NCBI GenBank assembly: GCA_965215025.1
Contig: CBDCCV010000002.1
Location: 310,001-374,000 of the forward strand
DNA: 64,000 nt
Source: CBDCCV01 sp965215025
GTDB taxonomy: Bacteria; Bacteroidota; Rhodothermia; Rhodothermales; Salinibacteraceae
Reading direction: 5' to 3'
Below, piece by piece: positions 8,593 to 16,768 of the stretch. The notes under the pieces are model-generated. The model worked only from the letters and a program-made list of their open reading frames with translations, was not told the DNA's origin and searched no databases. Each line of letters opens with the position of its first letter. Positions within the stretch are counted from its first letter, which is position 1. Position numbers and translations under genes: made by a program.

Positions 8593-9900
8593 TCACCCGT
8601 CGTAGCGCTCCACGAGCATGGCGTGGCCGAGGCCGCCGGCGGCGCAGGCCGAGACGAGCGCCCACTGCCCGTCCTCGGCGTGGAGCCGGTGCGCGGCGGT
8701 GGTGACGAGCCGCGCCCCCGTGGCGCCGAACGGATGCCCAAGCGACACCGAGCCGCCCCACGTGTTAAGCTTTTCCATCGGGATCTCGCCCATGGGCGTG
8801 GCGCCGTCGCGGTTCTTGCGGGCGAACGCTTCCGACTCGCACGCGCGCAGCACGGCCAGCACCTGCCCGGCGAACGCCTCGTGCAGCTCGAACACATCCA
8901 CGTCGTCTTTCGAGAGGCCCGCCGCCGCCAGCACCTGCGGCATGGCGTAGGCGGGGCCGAGCAAAAGCTCCTCGCCGGGGTCCTGGGCGACGTAGACGTA
9001 CTCGCGCAGCACGGCGCGCGGCGTATAACCCAGCTCTTTCGCCTTCTCCTCAGACATCAAAAGCACCGCCGAGGCGCCGTCGGTCAAGGGCGAGGCGTTC
9101 CCGGCGGTGACGGTGCCGTAGGGCTTGACGAAGGCCGGCGAGAGCTTCTCTAACTTCGCCATGCTCGTGTCGTCGCGGATGCCGTGGTCCTCGGTGATCG
9201 GCTCGAAGTCGGGCGGGGCGGTGGTGGGGACGAGTTCCTCGGCGAGGTGGCCGGCGTCGCGCGCCTGGGCAGCTTTCTGGTGCGAGCGGAGCGCGTAGGC
9301 GTCCTGCGCCTCGCGCGAGACCTCGAACGCGGCGGCGAGCTTGTCGGCGCTCTCGCCCATCGTCTCGCCCGTGGAATACTCGGCGATGGCGGGCATCTCC
9401 GGCAGAAGGTCGCCGGGGCCGAGGCCGCGCACGAGCTGGAGGTAGTCGCCCGCGGACTTCGCCTTGCGCGAGGCGAAGAGGCGCTTGCGCACGCTGCGCT
9501 TGACGCGGATGGGCGGGTCGGAAAGCGTCTCCGTACCGCCGGCCACGACGATGTCGGCCCGCGCGCTCCCGATGAGTTCGGCGCCGGAGGTGATGGCCTG
9601 GTTCGACGAGATGCACGCCATCGTCACGGTAAAGGCCGGGACCGTGTTGGGGAAGCCGGCGCCGAGGGCGGCCTCGCGCGCCACGTTCGAGGTCTCGGCA
9701 TTCTGGATGACGGTGCCCATCGTCACGCGGTCCACGGCGGCGGGGTCGAGGCCGGTGCGCTGGAGGAGGCCTTTGAGGACCATCCGCCCCATGTCGTAGG
9801 AGGTGAGGTCGGCGTAGCGCGTGCCGGCGGGCTGGAAGGGAAGCCGGCAGCCGTCCACGAGCACCACGGCGCGCCCGTTGCCGTTAAAGGAAGAAGCCAT
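8593..9900 (-). CDS. fadI: Acetyl-CoA C-acyltransferase (3-ketoacyl-CoA thiolase)
   Basis: Thiolytic last step of beta-oxidation. From the ATG at 9900 (MASSFNGNGR) it gives 435 residues, matching E. coli FadI (436); the longer frame upstream looks non-coding. The acylation cysteine is Cys96 in TVTMACISSN. The catalytic histidines are in ELHEAFAGQ and SLGHPFGATGARL, and the second cysteine is in SACAAGGLGHAM. It is followed on the same strand by fadJ, so the two probably form the fadI-fadJ complex, although the gap between them holds three palindromic repeats that could affect transcript ends or stability. Confidence 0.94.
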   Translation of the reverse strand: MASSFNGNGRAVVLVDGCRLPFQPAGTRYADLTSYDMGRMVLKGLLQRTGLDPAAVDRVTMGTVIQNAETSNVAREAALGAGFPNTVPAFTVTMACISSNQAITSGAELIGSARADIVVAGGTETLSDPPIRVKRSVRKRLFASRKAKSAGDYLQLVRGLGPGDLLPEMPAIAEYSTGETMGESADKLAAAFEVSREAQDAYALRSHQKAAQARDAGHLAEELVPTTAPPDFEPITEDHGIRDDTSMAKLEKLSPAFVKPYGTVTAGNASPLTDGASAVLLMSEEKAKELGYTPRAVLREYVYVAQDPGEELLLGPAYAMPQVLAAAGLSKDDVDVFELHEAFAGQVLAVLRACESEAFARKNRDGATPMGEIPMEKLNTWGGSVSLGHPFGATGARLVTTAAHRLHAEDGQWALVSACAAGGLGHAMLVERYDG

Positions 9901-10126
9901 AGCCTGAGAAGATCGGAAAGAAAAAGAAGCCGGCAAACGGCGCAAAACGCGAGAAGGTCGGTCCCCTTCGGACGAAAGCGCCGCCCCGCGCGTTCCGCCG
10001 CTCTTTTGCTGATGAACCCCGCGCCGCGCCGCCTGTTGGATGACGAAAAGACGACCGACGATGGACGGCTGACGATTCAGCTTCCCGAGAGGTCGTCGGT
10101 GGTCATTCGTCCGCCGTTTCCATCCC

Positions 10127-10771
10127 ATGAGCTACGCCGTCAAGGAAATCTACTACACGCTCCAGGGCGAGGGGGCGCAGGCAGGCCGCCCGGCTGTGTT
10201 CCTGCGCTTCGCTGGGTGCAACCTGTGGACGGGACGCGAGCAGGACCGCCACCGCGCCATCTGCCCGTTTTGCGACACGGACTTCGTCGGCACCGATGGG
10301 CCGGGCGGCGGCAAGTTCCGCACGGCCGAGGCGCTGGCCGAGGCCGCCAAAGCGCACGGGCCGGCGGAGGCGGAGGGGAGCGGCGCCCGGCCGTACGTCG
10401 TGTGCACGGGCGGCGAGCCGCTCTTGCAGCTTGACGCATCGCTCATCGAGGCGCTCCACGCCGAGGGCTTCGCGGTGGCCGTGGAAACGAACGGCACGCA
10501 AAAAGCGCCGCCCGGCCTCGACTGGATCTGCGTCAGCCCCAAGGCCGGCGCGGACCTCGTTCTCACCACGGGCGACGAACTCAAGCTCGTCTTCCCGCAA
10601 AAAGAAGCCATGCCGGAACGGTTCGAGGGACTGGCGTTCGATCATTTTTTCCTCCAGCCGATGGACGGCCCGCACGCCGAGGCGAACACGCAGGCCGCCG
10701 TCCGCTACTGTCTGGAAAATCCGCGCTGGCGCCTCAGTTTGCAGACGCACAAGCTCATCGGCATTCCGTAA
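10127..10771 (+). CDS. queE: 7-carboxy-7-deazaguanine synthase
   Basis: Radical-SAM enzyme converting 6-carboxytetrahydropterin to 7-carboxy-7-deazaguanine in queuosine/deazapurine synthesis. The 214-residue protein begins with the family signature KEIYYTLQGEG. The 4Fe-4S cysteines follow the CX14CX2C spacing (GCNLWTG... then ICPFCDTD) seen in one QueE subgroup, in place of CX3CX2C. VCTGGEPLLQ, ETNGT and SPKAG follow. The last 47 bases of the coding sequence occur again at 11445-11491, flanking a toxin-antitoxin pair. Other que genes are not in the window. Confidence 0.94.
   Translation: MSYAVKEIYYTLQGEGAQAGRPAVFLRFAGCNLWTGREQDRHRAICPFCDTDFVGTDGPGGGKFRTAEALAEAAKAHGPAEAEGSGARPYVVCTGGEPLLQLDASLIEALHAEGFAVAVETNGTQKAPPGLDWICVSPKAGADLVLTTGDELKLVFPQKEAMPERFEGLAFDHFFLQPMDGPHAEANTQAAVRYCLENPRWRLSLQTHKLIGIP
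10724..10770 (+). repeat. Direct repeat, left copy (queE 3' end)
   Basis: Matches 11445-11491 with three differences. An exact 31-bp core (10740-10770 against 11461-11491) begins TGCAGACGCACAAGCTC and ends GGCATTCCGTA. Copy spacing is 721 bp, enclosing only the MNT/HEPN pair. Confidence 0.9.
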
Positions 10772-10780
10772 ATTCCAGCC

Positions 10781-11113
10781 ATGCCTGCTCTGTCCACGCT
10801 TGTTTCAGATGAAGCGCTGGCGGCTTTCTGCCGGCGGTGGGAGGTCGCGGAACTGGCGATCTTCGGCTCGGGCCTGCGCGCCGACTTCGGACCACAGAGC
10901 GACGTGGACCTGCTCGTTTCCTTCGCGCCGGGGACCCGGCACGGCCTCCTCGACATGATGCAGATGGAAGATGAGCTGGAGGCGCTTTTCGAGCGACCCG
11001 TTGACCTGATGACGCGCCGCGCCGTGGAAGAAAGCCACAACTGGATTCGGCGTCGGGCGATTCTGTCCTCTGCACAGCCTCTGTTTCGGCGAGGTGGCGA
11101 TGAGCAGAGATGA
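10781..11113 (+). CDS. MNT-type nucleotidyltransferase antitoxin (MntA-like)
   Basis: 110-residue minimal nucleotidyltransferase. The polymerase-beta signature is intact: IFGSGLRADFG, then QSDVDLLVSF, which gives GS(x10)DxD, with a third acidic position in RPVDLMT. In characterised MntA/HepT pairs this protein silences the HEPN toxin by adding AMP to a tyrosine. It starts 9 bases after the queE stop codon and its end overlaps the start of the HEPN gene, so the pair is translationally coupled. The pair sits between two copies of the queE 3' end, a sign of insertion. Confidence 0.88.
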   Translation: MPALSTLVSDEALAAFCRRWEVAELAIFGSGLRADFGPQSDVDLLVSFAPGTRHGLLDMMQMEDELEALFERPVDLMTRRAVEESHNWIRRRAILSSAQPLFRRGGDEQR

Positions 11114-11441
11114 GGCCACGCTACTCGACCTCGCAGAGGCTCTGCGGCTCATCCGCAGCTTCCGAGCGGAGGTGGAGGGGCGAGCGGATTTTAAGCGAAA
11201 CAAGCTCGTTCAATCGGCCATTCTGCACCAGATCCTGGTGCTTGGCGAGGCGGTGAAGCGGCTGTCCGGAGCGTTCAAGGCGCGCCACGACCACATCCCG
11301 TGGAAGGCCGCCGCGCGCATGAGGGACCGTGTGATTCATGGATACGACACCGTTGATCTCGACGTGGTGTGGGATACGGTCACGCTTGACATCCCGCTCC
11401 TTCATGACCAGCTCAGGCCGCTGCTGCCTTCGGAGAAATGA
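11100..11441 (+). CDS. HEPN-domain toxin (HepT/DUF86 family RNase)
   Basis: 113 residues from the ATG at 11100, with GAGGT four bases upstream inside the preceding gene; an in-frame GTG at 11094 is possible. The alpha-helical HEPN fold is supported by the active-site motif RDRVIHGYDTVD (R-x4-H-x-Y; the usual Asn after Arg is Asp here). The tyrosine is the position that MntA modifies in studied systems. It probably cuts RNA when not restrained by its partner. It overlaps the MNT gene by 14 bases. Confidence 0.87.
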   Translation: MSRDEATLLDLAEALRLIRSFRAEVEGRADFKRNKLVQSAILHQILVLGEAVKRLSGAFKARHDHIPWKAAARMRDRVIHGYDTVDLDVVWDTVTLDIPLLHDQLRPLLPSEK

Positions 11442-11444
11442 GCA

Positions 11445-11491
11445 CGCCGGCGCCTCAGCCTGCAGACGCACAAGCTCATCGGCATTCCGTA
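11445..11491 (+). repeat. Direct repeat, right copy (queE 3' end)
   Basis: Second copy of the queE 3' end, starting three bases after the HEPN stop codon. It includes GGCGCCTCAG (11449-11458) and the exact 31-bp core 11461-11491 ending in a TAG where queE now has TAA. The secreted phosphodiesterase gene begins 13 bases later. Confidence 0.9.
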
Positions 11492-11504
11492 GTTTTTATT
11501 TCGC

Positions 11505-12719
11505 ATGATGCTCAACGCCCTGCGCGCCTTGGTCCTGTTCCTTGTCGTGGTTCCCGCCCACGCCAGTATCGCTGTGCCCGCCGACACGCTCCGCGTGATG
11601 ACGTACAACATCGAGGACATCCGCACCGAAGACCTGCGCAACCCGCAGCACCCGCGCCTGCAAAAAGCCGCCGCCGTGATCCAGCACCTGCGGCCCGACA
11701 TCCTCCTCGTCAACGAGATGGCGTACGACCAGCCCGGCGCCCCCGGCTACCGCGCGGGCGAGCCGCAGGGCCTCAACGCCCGCCGCTTTGTGGAAAATTT
11801 CCTCGCCACGGCGCAGGCCGACAGCCTCCAGCCCCTCCGCTACACCGCCTTCATCGCGCCGACGAACACCGGCCTCGCCAGCGGCTTCGACCTCGACAAC
11901 AACCGCGACACGGTGACGGCCGTGCCCGCCGCGCCGCCGCCCGGCCCCGACGGCGCGCCAGCCCCGCAAACCGCCGAGGGCCGCGCCTACGGCGGCGATG
12001 CCTTCGGCTTTGGCACGTTTCCGGGGCAGTACGGCATGGCCCTCTTCGTGCGCGAGGGGCTGGAGATCCTGCGCGACTCGGCCCGCACGTTCCAGCTTTT
12101 CCGATGGGCCGATCTCCCTGGCGCCGCGCTGCCTGAAGACCCCGAGACGGGTGAAGGCTGGTATTCGGAGGAAGAAGAGAAAGCATTCCGCCTCTCCTCG
12201 AAAAGCCATTGGGACGTGCCCGTGCGCCTGCCCTCGGGCGCGGTACTGCACGTCCTGGCGAGCCACCCCACGCCGCCCGCCTTCGACGGCCCGGAGCAAA
12301 GAAACGTCCGCCGCAACCGCGATGAGATAAAGTTCTGGGCGGAGTACCTCTCCGGCTCCGAGGCGCTCTACGACGACGCCGGACACACAGGTGGCCTTAC
12401 AGAAGACGCGCCCTTCGTCCTTGTGGGCGACCTCAACAGCGACCCGGACGAAGGCGCCGGCCGCGCCATCCGTCTGCTTCTCGGCCATCCACGCATTGGC
12501 GCCGGAGAAGCGCCGCGCGCCACGCCCGCCGGCCAAGAGCCGTTCCCCAGCCTCGACGCCGACGACACCGCCCGCTGGGGCCAGCGCGCCGACTACGTGC
12601 TGCCTTCTGAGAACCTGCGCGTTCTGGGCGCGGGCGTGTGGCGGCCTACCGGTGCCTTCGCGGAAGAGGCGCAGGCGAGCGACCACTTCCCCGTGTGGCT
12701 CGACGTGGTGGTGCCGTAG
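11505..12719 (+). CDS. Secreted endonuclease/exonuclease/phosphatase (EEP) family protein
   Basis: 404-residue predicted metal-dependent phosphodiesterase exported by an N-terminal signal peptide (about 1-21). EEP catalytic motifs are in order: VMTYNIEDI, the metal-binding glutamate in LLVNEMAY, the histidine in HVLASHPTPP, VLVGDLNSDPDEG, RADYVLP and the final ASDHFPVW dyad. Substrate (nucleic acid, lipid or sugar phosphate) is not predictable. ATG codons at 11505 and 11508 are both possible. Its stop TAG lies inside a 28-bp palindrome. Before insertion of the toxin pair it would have directly followed queE. Confidence 0.87.
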   Translation: MMLNALRALVLFLVVVPAHASIAVPADTLRVMTYNIEDIRTEDLRNPQHPRLQKAAAVIQHLRPDILLVNEMAYDQPGAPGYRAGEPQGLNARRFVENFLATAQADSLQPLRYTAFIAPTNTGLASGFDLDNNRDTVTAVPAAPPPGPDGAPAPQTAEGRAYGGDAFGFGTFPGQYGMALFVREGLEILRDSARTFQLFRWADLPGAALPEDPETGEGWYSEEEEKAFRLSSKSHWDVPVRLPSGAVLHVLASHPTPPAFDGPEQRNVRRNRDEIKFWAEYLSGSEALYDDAGHTGGLTEDAPFVLVGDLNSDPDEGAGRAIRLLLGHPRIGAGEAPRATPAGQEPFPSLDADDTARWGQRADYVLPSENLRVLGAGVWRPTGAFAEEAQASDHFPVWLDVVVP

Positions 12720-12743
12720 GGGCACGATATATCGTGCCCCTAC
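12716..12743. repeat. Family A palindrome, perfect 28 bp
   Basis: GTAGGGGCACGATA joined to its exact reverse complement TATCGTGCCCCTAC. The TAG at 12717-12719 is the stop codon of the preceding gene. Confidence 0.85.
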
Positions 12744-12775
12744 TTTCAATCTTGCGAATCTTTTCTCTCGAAACC

Positions 12776-13204
12776 ATGCCTTGGATACAGGAAAAAGTCA
12801 CCCTCGAAGCGCGCCCGCGTGGCTTCCACCTCGTCACGGATGAGGTGCTCGAAAAGGTGCCCGGTCTGCAAGAAATAAAAACGGGCCTGGCGCACTTCTT
12901 CATCCAGCACACCTCGGCGTCGCTCACGCTGAGCGAGAACGCCAGCCCAGCCGTGCGCGCGGACTTCGAGCGGCACTTCAACCGCATGGTGCCCGACGGC
13001 GCCGAGCACTTCGACCACACCGTCGAAGGCCCGGACGACATGCCTGCGCACATCAAGGCCTCGCTCTTAGGCAGCAGCCTTTCCGTCCCAATCAAGGACG
13101 GCAAGCTGATGCTGGGCACGTGGCAGGGCCTCTACCTCTGCGAGCACCGCAACAGCGGCGGCCGGCGCACCGTGGTGGTGACGGCGTTTGGGGAAGAGGC
13201 ATAG
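12776..13204 (+). CDS. YjbQ/UPF0047 family protein
   Basis: 142 residues from the ATG at 12776 (MPWIQEKVTLEA). Upstream in-frame codons run through the preceding gene's end and the palindrome, so they are not coding. Family landmarks are visible: LAHFFIQHTSASLTLSENA, DFERHFNRMVP, HIKASLLGSSLSVPI and LGTWQGLYLCEHR. Members form trimers; E. coli YjbQ has weak thiamine-phosphate synthase activity, and the physiological role is uncertain. It may be co-transcribed with the EEP gene 57 bases upstream. Confidence 0.9.
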   Translation: MPWIQEKVTLEARPRGFHLVTDEVLEKVPGLQEIKTGLAHFFIQHTSASLTLSENASPAVRADFERHFNRMVPDGAEHFDHTVEGPDDMPAHIKASLLGSSLSVPIKDGKLMLGTWQGLYLCEHRNSGGRRTVVVTAFGEEA

Positions 13205-13305
13205 ATCAGGGCTGAGGGGCAGCAGCAGCGGGCTGTTCGACAGAGGTAAATATTCGTCCCCTTGCTTGACATTGGGGTCGAAGATTGTTTCCTTGGTGTT
13301 AAGGA

Positions 13306-13319
13306 TGTAAGCGCTTACA
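13306..13319. promoter_or_regulatory. LacI-family-type operator O1 upstream of susC
   Basis: Perfect palindrome TGTAAGCGCTTACA with the AGCGCT centre typical of LacI/GalR operators. An identical 14-mer lies 197 bp downstream at 13503. Both are in the 401-bp gene-free region 13205-13605 before susC, so repression by looping or dual binding is plausible. No LacI regulator gene is in the window. I see no other feature in this region. Confidence 0.65.
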
Positions 13320-13502
13320 GCATCGCGCCCTGCTTCATCGCCTCCCATCTTTAGGCGAAGCGCGGTCTTGGCAGCACCGTAGCGAATGGATATCGCGTTC
13401 GCTACTCGAAGTTCTTTTTCCTTTCCCGTACAGCCGCCTGCTTCCGGACGGTTGCGCTCGCCGCTCCAGCCACGTCCTCGATTAAAAATGCTGCGGCCGA
13501 CG

Positions 13503-13516
13503 TGTAAGCGCTTACA
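13503..13516. promoter_or_regulatory. LacI-family-type operator O2 upstream of susC
   Basis: Second exact copy of TGTAAGCGCTTACA, extended to a 16-bp palindrome (13502-13517). It is 89 bases before the susC start codon, a position suited to controlling the promoter or early transcription. Confidence 0.65.
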
Positions 13517-13605
13517 CCTTCTTCATACTTCGCGGGCCTGTCCGGCGCACGCTGCAGTACCCGTCCCTTGAATGCCCTCTCCGAATCCCAACTTCAGAAG
13601 CGACC

Positions 13606-16600
13606 ATGAAGTACACGCGACGCAGCCTTCACCTCCTTCTCCTGCTCGTCGCCAGCGCGCTCTTCGGCGCGGCGCCGGCGCTGGCGCAGCAGCAGGAGAT
13701 CACCGGCACCGTTACCGACGCCGACGACGGCCTGCCCATCCCCGGCGCCAACATCGTCGTGCCGGGCACGACCATCGGCACGGCCACGGGCGCCGACGGG
13801 TCGTACGCGCTCTCCGTCCCTGAGACGGCCGACTCGCTTACGTTCTCGTTCGTGGGCTACGAGCCGCAGACGGTGGCCATCGCCGGGCGCTCCGTCATCG
13901 ACGTGGCGCTTGGGATCTCGGCGGCGCAGCTCGAGGACCTCGTCGTGATCGGGTACGGCGAGCAGGAGGCGCGCGACGTCACGGGCGTGATCTCGACGGT
14001 GACGGCCGAGGGGTTTAACGCGGCCTCGAGCGTGGGGCCGGAGCAGCTCATCTCCGGGAAGATCGCCGGCGTGCAGGTCTCGGCGCCGAACGGGGCGCCG
14101 GGCGCGGGCAACCTCATCCGCATCCGCGGGGCGACGTCGGTGAACGCTTCGAGTGCGCCGCTTTTCGTGATTGACGGCGTGCCCATCAGCAACGAGGGCA
14201 TCCAGGGAAGCCGCAACCCGCTCAACTTCCTCAACCCGGACGACGTCGCCTCGGTCACCGTCCTCAAAGACGCCTCGGCGACGGCCATCTACGGCTCGCG
14301 CGGGGCCAACGGCGTCATCTTGATCCAGACGAAAGACGGCTCGACCGACGGCGTGCAGGTCGCCTACACGGGCGAGGCGCAAGCCTCTACGATCCAAGAC
14401 GGCATCGACGTGCTCGACGCGGCGCAGTTCAGGGAGGTCGTCCAGCGCGCCGACGCCGGGGAGATCTTCCAAGACCGCGACCCGACGAGCCTGATGAGCC
14501 GCCTGGGCGATGCCACAACGGACTGGCAGGACGCCGTCTTGCGCACGGGCTATGGCCAGGAGCACACGCTGAGCCTCTCGCGCGGGTTCGAGGACGCGAG
14601 CCTGCGCTTCTCGCTCGGCTACCTCGACCAGGAGGGCATCTTGCAGTCCTCGGCCACGCAGCGCACGAGCCTCTCGCTCTCGTACGACCAGAGCCTCTTC
14701 GACGAGCGCCTCTCCATCAGCACGAGCGTGCGCGGGTCGCAGACGAAGGACGACTTCGAGGCGGGCGTCGTGGGCGGCGCGGCAAGCTTTGCGCCCACGC
14801 AGCCCATCCGCGACCTCGACAGCCCCTTCGGCGGCTTTTTTGAGTGGGACGGGTCGAACCTCTCGGAGAACAACCCCGTGGCCGAGTACATCCTCACGCG
14901 CAACGAAGGGACGACGTACCGCAGCCTCGGCAGCGTGGACGCCGAGTACGAGATGCCTTTCCTTGATGGCCTGAGCCTGCGCGCCGTCCTGGGCTACGAC
15001 GTCACCACGGGCGAGCGTGAGTTCTTCGCGCCTACGTTCCTGAAAGGGCAGGCGGAGTCGGACAATCCGGGGCGCATCGAGCGCGCCACGTTCACGCGGC
15101 TGAACACGCTCTTCGACGCCTTTGCGAATTACGACACCCGGCTCGACGCCGTGGACAGCCGCTTCGACGTCACGGTGGGCTATTCGTACCAGGACTTCTA
15201 CGAGGAGTACCCGGAGCTGGCCGGCGGCGATCTGCGCTTTAACTTCCTCGGCGCCAACAGCACGGCCTTTATTGCCGACGACGCCTACGACGCCTCGATC
15301 AGCGTCATTCCGAGCCGGCTGATCTCCGGCTTTGCGCGCGTGAACTACACGTTCATGGACCGCTATCTGATTACGGCCACGGTGCGCCGCGACGGCTCCT
15401 CGCGCTTCGGCCCGGAGAACCGGTGGGGCACGTTCCCCTCGGCGGCGCTGGCCTGGCGCGCGCATCAGGAGGAGTTCGTGCAGGAGGCCGCGCCCTGGCT
15501 CTCGAACCTGAAGCTGCGCGCCTCGTGGGGCATCGTCGGGAACCAGGAGATCCCGGACTTCCTCTACAGCCCGTTCTACACGCCGGGCGACCAGAACTCG
15601 CAGGTCCAGTTCGGCGACGAGTTCATCACCACGTTCCGGCCGAAGGCGGCCGATCCCAACATCAAGTGGGAGGAGACGACGACGACGAACCTGGGCGTGG
15701 ACTACGGCTTTTTCGATGACCGCTTCACCGGCTCGTTCGAGTTCTACAACAGCACGACCGAAGATCTCCTCTTCGACCGGCCAGCGCCGGCAGGGGCGAA
15801 CCTGAGCAACTTCGTCTTGGTGAACATCGGGTCGATGCGCAACCGCGGCTTCGAGTTCAGCATCGAGGCGCTCGTGGCCGAGGCGGACGACTTCTCTTAC
15901 ACGGCGCAGCTCAACGCCTCGACGAACGACAACGAGCTGCTTTCCATCGACGCCGCCGGCGCCGAGGTGCTCTCCTTGCCCGACCCCGGCAGCGGCATCA
16001 GCGGCGCCGTGGGGAACACGATCCAGCGCTTGCAGGAGGGCGAGCCGCTCTTCTCCTTCTACGTGTACCAGCACAAGCGCGACGCCAACGGCGACCCCAT
16101 CTACATCGACGTCGATGGGAACGGGATCATCAACGAGCAGGACCTCTACGAGGACGTCAACGGCGACAGCCTCATCAACGACGCCGACCGCGTCATCGCC
16201 GGGAACGCGCAGCCGGACTGGATCCTGGGCCACACCTCGCAGGTGCGCTACCGCGACTTCGACCTCAGCCTCACGCTCCGGGCGCACCTCGGCGGGCAGG
16301 TCTACAACAACGTCGCCTCGAACTACGGCTACTACGAGCGCCTGACGGACTTCGCCCCGTCGAACCTGCACGAGTCCGTGCTCGACTACGGGTTCGTCTC
16401 GCCGCAGTACCTCTCGGACGTGTACGTCGAGGACGCCTCGTTTTTGCGCCTGGACAACGTCACGCTGGGCTACACGCTGGGCGCGCTGCCGGGCGTGAGC
16501 CGCGTGCGCGTCTACGGCGCGGTGAGCAACGCTTTTGTGCTCACCGGCTACAGCGGGACGGACCCCGAGATCGGCGACCGCGGCATCGACAACAATCTCT

Positions 16601-16647
16601 ACCCGCGCTCGCGCACGTTCACCGGCGGCGTCAACGTGCAGTTTTAG
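13606..16647 (+). CDS. susC: SusC/RagA-family TonB-dependent outer-membrane transporter
   Basis: 1,013-residue TonB-dependent transporter predicted to import oligosaccharides, probably maltodextrins given its neighbours. A signal peptide (about 1-28, ending PALAQ) is followed by a carboxypeptidase-regulatory-like domain (EITGTVTDADDGLPIPGA to IDVALG). The SusC connector LEDLVVIGYGEQEARDVTG comes next, then the plug (IRIRGATSVN, PLFVIDGVPI, SATAIYGSRGANGVI) and a beta-barrel to the end. SusD follows by 121 bp, then a lipoprotein and a secreted GH13 enzyme. Two identical LacI-type operators precede the gene. Confidence 0.96.
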   Translation: MKYTRRSLHLLLLLVASALFGAAPALAQQQEITGTVTDADDGLPIPGANIVVPGTTIGTATGADGSYALSVPETADSLTFSFVGYEPQTVAIAGRSVIDVALGISAAQLEDLVVIGYGEQEARDVTGVISTVTAEGFNAASSVGPEQLISGKIAGVQVSAPNGAPGAGNLIRIRGATSVNASSAPLFVIDGVPISNEGIQGSRNPLNFLNPDDVASVTVLKDASATAIYGSRGANGVILIQTKDGSTDGVQVAYTGEAQASTIQDGIDVLDAAQFREVVQRADAGEIFQDRDPTSLMSRLGDATTDWQDAVLRTGYGQEHTLSLSRGFEDASLRFSLGYLDQEGILQSSATQRTSLSLSYDQSLFDERLSISTSVRGSQTKDDFEAGVVGGAASFAPTQPIRDLDSPFGGFFEWDGSNLSENNPVAEYILTRNEGTTYRSLGSVDAEYEMPFLDGLSLRAVLGYDVTTGEREFFAPTFLKGQAESDNPGRIERATFTRLNTLFDAFANYDTRLDAVDSRFDVTVGYSYQDFYEEYPELAGGDLRFNFLGANSTAFIADDAYDASISVIPSRLISGFARVNYTFMDRYLITATVRRDGSSRFGPENRWGTFPSAALAWRAHQEEFVQEAAPWLSNLKLRASWGIVGNQEIPDFLYSPFYTPGDQNSQVQFGDEFITTFRPKAADPNIKWEETTTTNLGVDYGFFDDRFTGSFEFYNSTTEDLLFDRPAPAGANLSNFVLVNIGSMRNRGFEFSIEALVAEADDFSYTAQLNASTNDNELLSIDAAGAEVLSLPDPGSGISGAVGNTIQRLQEGEPLFSFYVYQHKRDANGDPIYIDVDGNGIINEQDLYEDVNGDSLINDADRVIAGNAQPDWILGHTSQVRYRDFDLSLTLRAHLGGQVYNNVASNYGYYERLTDFAPSNLHESVLDYGFVSPQYLSDVYVEDASFLRLDNVTLGYTLGALPGVSRVRVYGAVSNAFVLTGYSGTDPEIGDRGIDNNLYPRSRTFTGGVNVQF

Positions 16648-16768
16648 GGTGTGGGGGAATGGGGGTCTGGGAGCGCGCAAGATCAGAGCGTTTCCCCTCC
16701 CATACTCTCAACCGCCCAAACCTGCGCTCCGCATTTCTCTTTTTGGCACTACTGAACGGAACCGAACC

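Noticed and set aside
10051..10116. Full inverted repeat of the GACGAC family before queE
   Set aside because: GACGACCGACGATGG and GGTCGTCGG are similar to the family, but the arms do not pair in register, so it is mentioned only as a degenerate copy.
13594..16680. Open frame of about 1,030 codons on the minus strand opposite susC
   Set aside because: Highly Arg/Val/Ala/Asp-biased translation without any domain; a typical mirror frame of a GC-rich gene. susC is unambiguous on the plus strand.
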